A stretch of 7,340 nt of DNA, from positions 1 through 7,340 of the forward strand of contig JAFAGU010000125.1 in assembly GCA_019237595.1 (NCBI GenBank). The letters run 5' to 3'. Positions 1-5,839 of the stretch are shown here, piece by piece. Positions within the stretch are counted from its first letter, which is position 1. Each line of letters begins with the position of its first letter. Below the pieces are notes generated by a model. The model was not told the DNA's origin. It saw only the letters and a list, made by a program, of their open reading frames with translations, and ran no database searches. Made by a program: the position numbers and the translations under genes. The DNA is from Betaproteobacteria bacterium (lineage in GTDB: Bacteria > Pseudomonadota > Gammaproteobacteria > Burkholderiales > SG8-39).

Positions 1-24
1 AAGCCGAAGACGAAGGATGTTTGA
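1..24 (+). CDS. Possible 3' end of an upstream gene (partial)
   Basis: Frame 1 is open from the window edge and reads KPKTKDV before a TGA at 22-24, which would overlap the start of the DUF1841 gene by 8 bases. A short basic tail like this could end many proteins. Endonuclease III (nth) is often found upstream of DUF1841 genes in betaproteobacteria, but seven residues cannot identify it. Another frame is also open here, so even the existence of this gene is a guess based on tight gene packing. Confidence 0.25.
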   Translation, partial: KPKTKDV

Positions 25-436
25 CCCGAGCCGCAAGCAGGTCCGCGACCTCTTCTTCGAGGCGTGGCGGAAGTACCGCGTCGGCGAGCCGCTCGCCGGC
101 ATGGAAGCCGCGGCGCTCGAGGCGATCCTCCTTCACCCGGAATACCACCCGGCGCTTTCCGACCCCGAGCGCCACCGCGACCGCGATTACTCGGGCGAAT
201 CCAACCCCTTCCTGCACATGAGCCTGCACCTCGCGCTCGAGGAGCAGCTCTCGATCGACCAGCCGCCGGGCATCGCAAAGCTCTTCGGCGACCTGCTGTC
301 GAGGACCGGCGACAGGCACGAGGCGCTGCACGAGGCAATCGAGTGCCTCGCGCGCACCGTGTGGGTCTCGCAGCGCGACGCGGCGCCGCCCGACGCCCAG
401 GCCTACCTCGAGTGCCTGCGGCGGCGCGCCCGGTGA
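17..436 (+). CDS. DUF1841 family protein
   Basis: This 139-residue protein matches the small, probably cytoplasmic DUF1841 family found mainly in beta- and gammaproteobacteria; its biochemical role is unknown. The visible family signatures are the N-terminal FDPSRKQVRDLFFEAWRKY, HPEYH at residues 40-44, NPFLHMSLHLALEEQ at 63-77, and a C-terminal block HEALHEAIECLARTVW at 101-116. There is no signal peptide or membrane segment. The repeated conserved His and Glu residues invite a metal-binding idea, but nothing here proves it. The length fits the family. The ATG at 17 places the conserved FDPSR motif at the N-terminus; a purine-rich stretch directly upstream is only a moderate ribosome binding site. 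A possible upstream gene ends inside its first codons. Family assignment is confident, function is not. Confidence 0.88.
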   Translation: MFDPSRKQVRDLFFEAWRKYRVGEPLAGMEAAALEAILLHPEYHPALSDPERHRDRDYSGESNPFLHMSLHLALEEQLSIDQPPGIAKLFGDLLSRTGDRHEALHEAIECLARTVWVSQRDAAPPDAQAYLECLRRRAR

Positions 437-518
437 CGCGCGCGTGAAGGCCCGGACGGACTAGCGCCGGGCGAGCGGCGCAACACATTCGCTGCGCATC
501 ATGGCCCTGCCCACCGAC

Positions 519-524
519 GGGAGG
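519..524 (+). promoter_or_regulatory. Ribosome binding site fixing the exported YqgE start
   Basis: GGGAGG lies four bases before the ATG at 529. It supports the start that includes a signal peptide. The alternative internal ATG at 622, which would give a conventional cytoplasmic YqgE, has no comparable motif in front of it. Confidence 0.75.
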
Positions 525-528
525 AACC

Positions 529-1131
529 ATGATCGCGCAACGAATCTTCCTTTGCTTCCTGTTCGCGGCCGCAGCCGCCATGCTGCTCCACGGCCCCGCG
601 GCGCGCGGGGACGACCTGGCGATGAGCCAGGTGCTCGTGGCGAAGCGCCAGCTCCTCGATCCCTTCTACCGCCAGACCGTGGTGCTCGTGCGGCCGATCG
701 GCAACGACCAGCACATCGGGCTCATCCTCAACCGGCCGACGAAGATGACCCTCGGCCAGCTCTTCCCGGAGCACGGGCCGTCGCAGAAGGTGCCCGACCC
801 GGTCTACGTCGGCGGCCCCAACTCGAGCTCCGTCCTCTTCGCGCTCGTGCAAAGCAAGTCGAGCCCGGGCGGAAAGTCGCTGCGGCTCCTCCCCGACCTC
901 TACATCGCCTTCGAGGGCGACACCGTCGACAGGATCATCGAGACCGATCCCGCGCATGCGCGCTTCCTCGCGGGACTCGTCACCTGGCAGCCCGGCGAGC
1001 TCCGCGACGAGCTCAAGCGCGGCGCCTGGTTCGTGATGGACGCCGACCCGTCGATCGTCCTGCGCAAGCAGACCGACGGCATGTGGGAAGAGCTCGTGCG
1101 CCGCGCCGAGCTGCGCGCGAACGCGATCTAG
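529..1131 (+). CDS. YqgE/AlgH family protein with an N-terminal signal peptide
   Basis: This 200-residue protein carries the YqgE/AlgH (DUF179) fold signatures: DPFYRQTVVLV at residues 44-54, GLILNRPT at 64-71, YVGGP at 93-97, and the C-terminal block from GLVTWQPGEL at 149 through RGAWF at 168, ending with the WEEL segment. Canonical YqgE is a cytoplasmic protein of about 185 residues with no settled function; the AlgH name comes from a proposed role in alginate regulation. Here roughly 30 extra residues precede the domain: MIAQR, then a hydrophobic alanine/leucine stretch to about residue 20, then a small-residue region (GPAARG) suitable for signal peptidase. That predicts a periplasmic or membrane-anchored product. 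The strong upstream ribosome binding site supports this start. The gene converges on the FecR-domain gene with one base between stop codons. The family call is firm; the cellular location is inferred. Confidence 0.85.
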   Translation: MIAQRIFLCFLFAAAAAMLLHGPAARGDDLAMSQVLVAKRQLLDPFYRQTVVLVRPIGNDQHIGLILNRPTKMTLGQLFPEHGPSQKVPDPVYVGGPNSSSVLFALVQSKSSPGGKSLRLLPDLYIAFEGDTVDRIIETDPAHARFLAGLVTWQPGELRDELKRGAWFVMDADPSIVLRKQTDGMWEELVRRAELRANAI

Positions 1132-1132
1132 C

Positions 1133-2764
1133 TCAGCAGCCGGACGGGCAGAAAACCCGCACGGCGCCGAATTGCGCGCCGCTTGTCGACGCGCCCGAGA
1201 CCGAGGCACCGACGTGGTCGCCGACCGGGCCGAGGAAGATGCCCGCGGCCCTGACCTGCGCGCTGCCGGAGCATCCGGTGCCGCCGCAGCTCCCGCCGCT
1301 TCCCTGCGCGAGGAAAAAGGCGCCGCCGTTCTGGATGACGATATTGCCGCTCGCGGCGGGGAGGGTCCAGTTCTGGCTGGCGAACGAGACCGACCCCGCG
1401 GCCATCACGGCGGTGCGCGCCGTGAAGTTGACCGTCAGAGAGCCCAGGCTCGTTGACACCGCCACCTCGCCGAGATTGTTCGTCGGAGTCGTCCCGAGCA
1501 CGCCGGAGAACAGGGTGAGTGAGCCGGTCTTCGCTGCGATCACGTCGGCAGGAGTGAGCGGCCCGTACATCAGGTGCGCCTGGTTCGAGTTGCTGAGCGT
1601 GATGACCTGCCCGCCGTCGATGACCGTGCCACTGTTCCAGCGTCCCCAGAAAATCACTTGGGAGGACCCGTCGGGGTTGCCGGTGCCCGACTGGACCGGC
1701 GCGGCCAACCCGCTCACGCTCACACCGTTGCAATTACCACTGTTGTTCGGACCGGTGCAGCCTGCCGGCACGGTAAATCCCGTCGGGACGCCCCCCGAGG
1801 TCAGGGACAGCGCCGACTGGTTGATGAGCGCGCCGCCGCCGTTGGGATTGGTCGGCATCGAAGAGGAGATCCAGAAGCCCAGCACACCGGTATCGTTGGG
1901 AAGCGTGGTCGACGAAATCAGGACCGGCGGCGTCGGCACAGCAACAGGCGCGGGGACCACGGTCGCATCCGTGACGGTCTGGGGCCGGCTGTCCCCGGAG
2001 GCACCGCTGCCCGTGCTCGCCTGCTCGCCTCCGGATCCCTGCTGACCTTGCGCAGACTGCGTCTTGCCCTGCGGCTTCGCCGCCACGAATGTCGGCGGCT
2101 GCAGCAGCTGCTGCGGCGCCGTGTTGGCGTTCGCGACGTAGAAGTGCTGGTTGATGCCGAACGTGACCGGCTGCGGCGTCGCGTTGTTCTGCAGGGTGAC
2201 CTGGTTGGTCCCGTTCGAGAGGCCCAGCACCGATCCGTAGAGCCCGTTCGGCATTTTCTGTCCGGGAGCGCCCTGCCCTCGCGACGCATCGGAGTCCGCT
2301 TCGCTTCGCTGTTGCGGCGTCTCGAAGCAGTCGTCGGCGCATTCGCGCACTGCGTAGTCGGTGCCTCGGATGCCGATGGTGGCGGTCGGTGTCCTCACTC
2401 GATAGTCGGCATTGCGGGAGCGCCCGATCAGCCCGGTCACCGAGCGGAACCCGCCCTTGAGAAGCCGGAAGAAGGCATGCTCGCCCTCCTGCTGTTGCTG
2501 CCCGAACCGATAGTCCTCGATCTCGAACTCCGTGTTCTCGCGCAACGAAAGCAGGCCCTCGTCGACGAAGCGCACCTGCAGCGAGCTCGCAGGCCCGGTC
2601 CTCAGGATGTCCTTGAACTCGACGGGCGAGCTGTACGCAAGCCTTACCTGCTGGCCGTTGCGCACGGCGAACGCGTCGCCGCCGACGAGGAGGACTCGTC
2701 CGACCACCTGGCTGTGCGCCTGCAGGGACAAGGCGAGGCCGAGAAACAGCAGGAGCGCTCTCAT
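1133..2764 (-). CDS. Exported FecR-domain protein with TbpB-like C-terminal barrel; putative Slam-like system cargo
   Basis: The 543-residue protein starts with a signal peptide (MRALLLFLGLALSLQAHSQ) with no lipobox cysteine, so a soluble exported protein is predicted. Residues about 20-140 form a FecR domain ending in the hallmark VRTPTATIGIRGTDY at 123-137. A variable segment and a low-complexity Q/G/S linker (about 230-285) follow. Residues about 290-543 are beta-rich, with GRW at 374-376, GSLTVNFTARTAVMAAGSV at 441-459, NWTLPA at 465-470 and AAGIFLGPVGDHVGA at 506-520, and resemble the TbpB beta-barrel domain (compare its GxFFGPxAxExGG motif). All eight cysteines form four close pairs. 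This FecR domain is not the inner-membrane sigma regulator type: there is no transmembrane helix and no sigma factor gene nearby. The gene overlaps the Slam-like gene by ATGA, implying cotranslation. Signal peptide and FecR calls are strong; the TbpB-like domain and cargo role are inference. Confidence 0.8.
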   Translation of the reverse strand: MRALLLFLGLALSLQAHSQVVGRVLLVGGDAFAVRNGQQVRLAYSSPVEFKDILRTGPASSLQVRFVDEGLLSLRENTEFEIEDYRFGQQQQEGEHAFFRLLKGGFRSVTGLIGRSRNADYRVRTPTATIGIRGTDYAVRECADDCFETPQQRSEADSDASRGQGAPGQKMPNGLYGSVLGLSNGTNQVTLQNNATPQPVTFGINQHFYVANANTAPQQLLQPPTFVAAKPQGKTQSAQGQQGSGGEQASTGSGASGDSRPQTVTDATVVPAPVAVPTPPVLISSTTLPNDTGVLGFWISSSMPTNPNGGGALINQSALSLTSGGVPTGFTVPAGCTGPNNSGNCNGVSVSGLAAPVQSGTGNPDGSSQVIFWGRWNSGTVIDGGQVITLSNSNQAHLMYGPLTPADVIAAKTGSLTLFSGVLGTTPTNNLGEVAVSTSLGSLTVNFTARTAVMAAGSVSFASQNWTLPAASGNIVIQNGGAFFLAQGSGGSCGGTGCSGSAQVRAAGIFLGPVGDHVGASVSGASTSGAQFGAVRVFCPSGC

Positions 2765-4068
2765 TTGTATTCGTACCTCAGCTTGAGCATTACGACATGC
2801 CGGTCATACTCGTACAAGGCAATATTGCCGGTGTTCTTGGCATACGTATACTCCGCCCGAACGCTCCAGTTGCGGTCGAGGCCGTAGCTCGCGATGGCTT
2901 CGGCGCCGTAGTACTTGTCGCGACGGGGAATTCCACCGACGGTGTCAACGCCGTCGTACCGGCTCTGCTGGTAAAGCGCCGCGCCAGAAAGGGACCACCG
3001 CGGCGCAGGCGTGATCGCCACTCCGGCACGGCCGCCCCAGAGCTTGCGCCCGAACTCCGGGAAACCGCTCACGTCGTGCTCGCTGCCGTAGTTCGCGGCC
3101 AGCGTCAGCAGCGGCTGCCAGTCGCCTACGAAGGCGCGGCGCCAGCCCACGCTCAGGGCCGTAAGGTCGACATTGCGGTTCTGGTTATTGTTGTTGGTGG
3201 AATACCGGATGTCGGCGAGGGTCACGCCGGCTGTCAGGATGTTCAGCTCATCGAGCTGGTGCTGGACCTCCGCCGTGCCGCCGGAGAGCTTGCGCAGCCA
3301 GTCGTTCTGGACAATGGTCTCGCCATAGAGCGCGGTCAGCCGGTAGAGATTCTTCTCCCTGAGGAAGCTGATTCCGCCGGCAAGGTTGACGTTCTGGATG
3401 TCGTAGATGGTCTTGGTCGCGTTGTTCTTGCTGTCGGCGTTCCCGGCCGCGAAAAGCGCGACGCCGGGCGCCACCGGGTGCGTGACCTGGCCGCCGACGC
3501 CGAAGTAGCCGAAGCTGTCCCCCGTTTTCGTCCCCGTGGCAAGCGGGAGAACCGACCCGTTCGGCAAGAGGATGTTCGAGGAGGCAGGCCCGTAGCTCGC
3601 GTTCGTGTCGTAGCCCACGCCTGCCTCGGCGTAAAAGCCCGCCGTGGTTCGGTATTGAGACTCGCGGGCTCGGATGGCGTCCCTGAAGCGCTGGATGTTC
3701 GCCTGCACGTTAGGCGGCGGGTTCGAGTTGAGGACGTTCTCGAACTCCTCTCGCGCTCGCGCATCGTCGCCCAGCACGAAGTAGCCTCGAGCCAGCTCGA
3801 GCCGGGCGGCGCTGTTCTCCGGAAAGTTCGCGACGTAGCGCTCGAGGGCGAGCACGCCCTCGCCCGCGTGCCCCGAATCGATCGCGGCGACGCCGTAGTA
3901 GAAGTCGAATGCCGGGTTGCCGAGTTCCTCGGGGTAGCGCTTGCCGAGCGCATAGGCCTCCGCCGACTTCCCCTGGTCGAGGAGCGACTTGACGTCGTCG
4001 GCCGGTGCGGCCGCCGCGAATAGAGGCAACGCACACACAAGCGCGACCGCGATGGATCTCAGGTGCAT
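2761..4068 (-). CDS. Slam-like outer-membrane protein: TPR domain plus beta-barrel (DUF560-like)
   Basis: This 435-residue protein has a signal peptide (MHLRSIAVALVCALPLFAAAA) followed by TPR-type helices at about residues 25-135. These include a repeat around ARLELARGYFVLGDDARAREEFENVL at about 88-113 and the following NPPPNVQANIQRF. From about 145 it turns into alternating amphipathic strands (AGVGYDTNASY at 149-159) and ends in an aromatic, strand-like KLRYEYK, typical of outer-membrane barrels. This order and length fit Slam proteins, which move surface lipoproteins and some soluble proteins such as hemophilin across the outer membrane (type XI secretion). The start at 4068 is chosen over an in-frame start at 4095 because it opens directly with the signal peptide and has a good ribosome binding site. 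The FecR-domain gene follows with a 4-base overlap. A generic TPR-barrel porin of another family remains possible. Confidence 0.7.
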   Translation of the reverse strand: MHLRSIAVALVCALPLFAAAAPADDVKSLLDQGKSAEAYALGKRYPEELGNPAFDFYYGVAAIDSGHAGEGVLALERYVANFPENSAARLELARGYFVLGDDARAREEFENVLNSNPPPNVQANIQRFRDAIRARESQYRTTAGFYAEAGVGYDTNASYGPASSNILLPNGSVLPLATGTKTGDSFGYFGVGGQVTHPVAPGVALFAAGNADSKNNATKTIYDIQNVNLAGGISFLREKNLYRLTALYGETIVQNDWLRKLSGGTAEVQHQLDELNILTAGVTLADIRYSTNNNNQNRNVDLTALSVGWRRAFVGDWQPLLTLAANYGSEHDVSGFPEFGRKLWGGRAGVAITPAPRWSLSGAALYQQSRYDGVDTVGGIPRRDKYYGAEAIASYGLDRNWSVRAEYTYAKNTGNIALYEYDRHVVMLKLRYEYK

Positions 4069-4075
4069 CTCCCTT

Positions 4076-4081
4076 TCCCTT
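4076..4081 (-). promoter_or_regulatory. Ribosome binding site of the Slam-like gene
   Basis: On the minus strand AAGGGA sits seven bases before the ATG at 4068, within a longer purine run. It decides in favour of this start rather than the in-frame one 27 bases upstream. Confidence 0.65.
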
Positions 4082-4095
4082 GCTACCCCGCCCAC

Positions 4096-4124
4096 AATAT
4101 GCCGCGTCAGCGGCGGCGGTTCAA
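4096..4124 (-). promoter_or_regulatory. Candidate sigma70 promoter of the Slam-like/FecR operon
   Basis: On the minus strand TTGAAC (4124-4119) and CATATT (4101-4096) are separated by 17 bases, each matching four of six consensus positions. Transcription would start near 4089, leaving a leader of about 20 bases that contains the ribosome binding site. This is a motif match only, in an otherwise GC-rich gap. Confidence 0.45.
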
Positions 4125-4162
4125 GCTGATTCTCGAGCTATAGGGAAAGCGAAGATCACGGC

Positions 4163-4176
4163 TTGACGAAAGTCAA
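4163..4176. promoter_or_regulatory. FNR/FixK-type palindrome TTGAC-N4-GTCAA
   Basis: The perfect inverted repeat TTGAC-GAAA-GTCAA matches the TTGA-N6-TCAA pattern of FNR/FixK/DNR-type regulators of the CRP superfamily. Its centre (4169.5) lies about 80 bases upstream of the predicted transcription start of the Slam-like operon, near one of the helical positions used by class I activators. It also lies downstream of the cytochrome gene stop, so a role as a small RNA hairpin with a tetraloop is an alternative. Confidence 0.4.
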
Positions 4177-4178
4177 TG

Positions 4179-4194
4179 TCCCGGCCGCCCGGGA
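4179..4194 (-). terminator. Possible weak terminator hairpin after the cytochrome c pair
   Basis: TCCCGG and CCGGGA form a six-pair stem with a four-base loop, starting 13 bases after the stop of the second cytochrome gene on the minus strand. The following bases (CATTGACTTTCG) are only modestly T-rich, so it is not a textbook intrinsic terminator. The next minus-strand gene has its own candidate promoter, which makes termination here reasonable. Confidence 0.3.
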
Positions 4195-4207
4195 GCCGCA
4201 CGCAAAC

Positions 4208-4531
4208 TCAGCGTTGGCTGTGGAGCGGCGTCTGCTGGCTCGAGAACCAGGCCGCGACGTCTTCCATGTCCTGCTTCGAGAGCTGCTCGGCGAAGCCCTT
4301 CATGATCGGGTTCGACCGCTTGCCGCTCTTGTAGTCTGACAGCGCCTTGACGAGGTAATCCGGGTATTGGCCGGCGAGGATCGGCTGGTCCGGCGCTACC
4401 GGCTTGTTGCCCTCGGGGCCGTGGCAGGCGCCGCATACCTGCGCGGCCTTCGCCTTGCCGGCGTCGGCGTTTCCGCCGGCGAGCGCCGCACCGGAAAGGA
4501 GCGCAAGGAGCACGAAGACGGGGAGCCTCAT
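4208..4531 (-). CDS. Small class I cytochrome c (cytochrome c4-like, second of a pair)
   Basis: The 107-residue precursor has a signal peptide ending at ALA (about residue 18), giving a periplasmic protein of about 89 residues. One heme-binding motif, CGACH, lies at 33-37. Met77 in RSNPIMKGF is the probable distal heme ligand, and ILAGQYPDYL (51-60), the tyrosine/glycine segment DYKSGKR and the helix LSKQDMEDVAAWF complete a cytochrome c4/c553-type fold. It would act as a soluble electron shuttle. The ATG at 4531 was preferred over a longer reading because it starts the signal peptide directly and overlaps the stop of the first cytochrome gene by ATGA. It closely resembles that neighbour, so the two probably arose by duplication or by splitting of a two-domain cytochrome c4. 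The redox partner cannot be read from the sequence. Confidence 0.88.
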   Translation of the reverse strand: MRLPVFVLLALLSGAALAGGNADAGKAKAAQVCGACHGPEGNKPVAPDQPILAGQYPDYLVKALSDYKSGKRSNPIMKGFAEQLSKQDMEDVAAWFSSQQTPLHSQR

Positions 4532-4857
4532 TTGGCGGGCGCTCCGTAATAGGCGGCGAGCTTCTCGATATCGTCGTCGGACATGCTGGCGGCGATGCCC
4601 TGCATCGAGGGATGCGAGCGCTGGCCGGCGCGATACGCCCTGAGCGCCGAGGCGATGTACCCCGGCTGCTGGCCGGCGATCTTGGGCACGTGGTACACGC
4701 TCGGGAAGGCGGTCTTGTACCCCGGGATCCCGTGGCAGCCGATGCATTGGGCATGCAGGCGCTCCACTTTCGCCGAGCCGGCGTGCGCATCGTGATGCTG
4801 GGCGAATGCCGGAGCGGTGAAAAGTGCGGCGAAGAGAACGATCGAGCAGCGGAGCAT
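4528..4857 (-). CDS. Small class I cytochrome c (cytochrome c4-like, first of a pair)
   Basis: The 109-residue precursor has a signal peptide MLRCSIVLFAALFTAPAFA with cleavage expected before Gln20, followed by a short His-rich start (QHHDAHAG). The heme-binding motif CIGCH is at 38-42 and the likely distal ligand is Met85 in RSHPSMQGIAASM. The segments KIAGQQPGYIASALRAY and MSDDDIEKLAAYY align by eye with the equivalent parts of the second cytochrome and with cytochrome c4 domains. A good ribosome binding site (AAGAAGG, 4861-4867) precedes the ATG by three bases. It is the first gene of the pair and is divergent from the MoxR-type ATPase gene. A periplasmic electron-carrier role is well supported; which respiratory or sulfur pathway it serves is not. 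Confidence 0.88.
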   Translation of the reverse strand: MLRCSIVLFAALFTAPAFAQHHDAHAGSAKVERLHAQCIGCHGIPGYKTAFPSVYHVPKIAGQQPGYIASALRAYRAGQRSHPSMQGIAASMSDDDIEKLAAYYGAPAK

Positions 4858-4899
4858 CAGCCTTCTTATGAGTGAGCCCGTGTCGTCCGGGCGCGGGGA

Positions 4900-4929
4900 A
4901 TTCTAGCCAAAGTGGCTGATAGAATCCAA
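4900..4929 (-). promoter_or_regulatory. Candidate promoter for the cytochrome c pair
   Basis: On the minus strand TAGAAT (4905-4900) is a good -10 element. TTGGAT (4929-4924), 18 bases upstream, matches half of the -35 consensus. It would give a leader of about 35 bases. It overlaps the opposing promoter of the ATPase gene, so the two could interfere. Evidence is motif-level only. Confidence 0.3.
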
Positions 4930-4944
4930 TTTCCCCTTTATAAA
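4916..4944 (+). promoter_or_regulatory. Candidate sigma70 promoter of the MoxR-type ATPase gene
   Basis: CTGATA (4916-4921) and TATAAA (4939-4944) are spaced by 17 bases and match four and five of six consensus positions. Transcription would begin near 4951, just before the ATG at 4963. That argues against the longer reading that starts with GTG at 4912. Confidence 0.45.
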
Positions 4945-4962
4945 GAGCGAAATCCGCATCCG

Positions 4963-5811
4963 ATGCGCTTCAACGGCTCGGCTTCGTACGTCTCCACCGA
5001 GGACCTCACCCTGGCGGTCAACGCGGCGATCGCGCTCCAGCGCCCGCTGCTCGTGAAGGGCGAGCCCGGCACCGGGAAGACGATGCTCGCCGTCGAGGTC
5101 GCCCGCTCGCTCGGCGTGCCGCTCCTCGAGTGGCACATCAAGTCGACCACCAAGGCGCAGCAGGGCCTGTACGAATACGACGCGGTGAGCCGGCTCCGCG
5201 ACTCGCAGCTCGGCGACGAGCGCGTGCACGACATCCATAACTACATCGTCAAGGGCATGCTCTGGCAGGCCTTCACGCAGGACAAGCCCTGCGTGCTCCT
5301 CATCGACGAGGTCGACAAGGCCGACATCGAGTTCCCGAACGACCTCCTGCGCGAGCTCGACCGCATGGAGTTCTACGTCTACGAGACGCGCGAGCTGGTG
5401 AAGGCGAAGCACCGGCCGATCGTCTTCATCACCTCCAACAACGAGAAGGAGCTTCCCGACGCGTTCCTGCGCCGCTGCTTCTTCCACTACATCCGCTTTC
5501 CCGACAAGGAAACGATGGAGAAGATCGTCGGCGTGCATTTCCCGCAGCTGAAGAAATCGCTCCTGCGCGAGGCGATGGAGGTGTTCTTCGAGGTGCGCGA
5601 GGTGCCGGGACTGAAGAAGAAGCCCTCCACTTCCGAGCTACTCGACTGGCTGAAGCTCCTCCTTGCCGAAGACATTCCGCCGGAAGCGCTGCGCTCGAAC
5701 GATCGCAAGACCATCATCCCGCCGCTCCACGGCGCGCTCCTCAAGAACGAGCAGGACGTACACCTGTTCGAGCGCCTCGTCTTCATGACTCGCGCCCAGC
5801 GCTCGACATGA
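4963..5811 (+). CDS. MoxR-type AAA+ ATPase
   Basis: The 282-residue protein contains the full AAA+ core: Walker A GEPGTGKT at 33-40, Walker B VLLIDEVDKA at 111-120, sensor 1 ITSNN at 156-160 and the arginine-finger region FLRRC at 168-172, then a helical lid (STSELLDWLKLL at 222-233). Length and the opening MRFNGSASYVSTEDL match the MoxR-like group, which usually works as a chaperone with a VWA-domain (CoxE-like) partner, often helping to assemble metalloenzymes or complexes. The start at 4963 is preferred over GTG 4912 because it begins the conserved block and the predicted transcription start lies just upstream. No strong ribosome binding site is visible. It is divergent from two cytochrome c genes. 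The next gene downstream is convergent soxA, so no VWA gene follows. Its client is unknown. Confidence 0.88.
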   Translation: MRFNGSASYVSTEDLTLAVNAAIALQRPLLVKGEPGTGKTMLAVEVARSLGVPLLEWHIKSTTKAQQGLYEYDAVSRLRDSQLGDERVHDIHNYIVKGMLWQAFTQDKPCVLLIDEVDKADIEFPNDLLRELDRMEFYVYETRELVKAKHRPIVFITSNNEKELPDAFLRRCFFHYIRFPDKETMEKIVGVHFPQLKKSLLREAMEVFFEVREVPGLKKKPSTSELLDWLKLLLAEDIPPEALRSNDRKTIIPPLHGALLKNEQDVHLFERLVFMTRAQRST

Positions 5812-5839
5812 CTCGGGCGAAGGGCGCGTAAGCGATTCG

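Noticed and set aside
450..472. GCCCGG and CCGGGC inverted repeat after the DUF1841 gene as a terminator
   Set aside because: The stem is six pairs with an eleven-base loop and no T-run follows on either strand, so it is probably chance in GC-rich DNA.
501..2045. A 514-codon plus-strand open frame spanning the yqgE-like gene and the FecR-domain gene
   Set aside because: It crosses two genes with clear family signatures in other frames, and its translation is an arginine/proline-rich mixture with no recognisable domain. GC-rich DNA often leaves such frames open by chance.
2101..2114. Palindrome GCAGCAGCTGCTGC in the FecR-domain gene
   Set aside because: It arises from consecutive Gln and Leu codons (QQLLQ) and has no flanking regulatory features.
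1133..2764. FecR-domain protein as an anti-sigma factor of an iron-uptake system
   Set aside because: It has a cleavable signal peptide but no transmembrane segment, no N-terminal cytoplasmic anti-sigma part and no adjacent ECF sigma factor or TonB-dependent receptor gene.
1574..4023. Two long plus-strand open frames (1574-2887 and 2797-4023) opposite the Slam-like/FecR operon
   Set aside because: The minus-strand readings show signal peptides, TPR, FecR and barrel patterns, whereas these readings look like complements of coding sequence without any domain.
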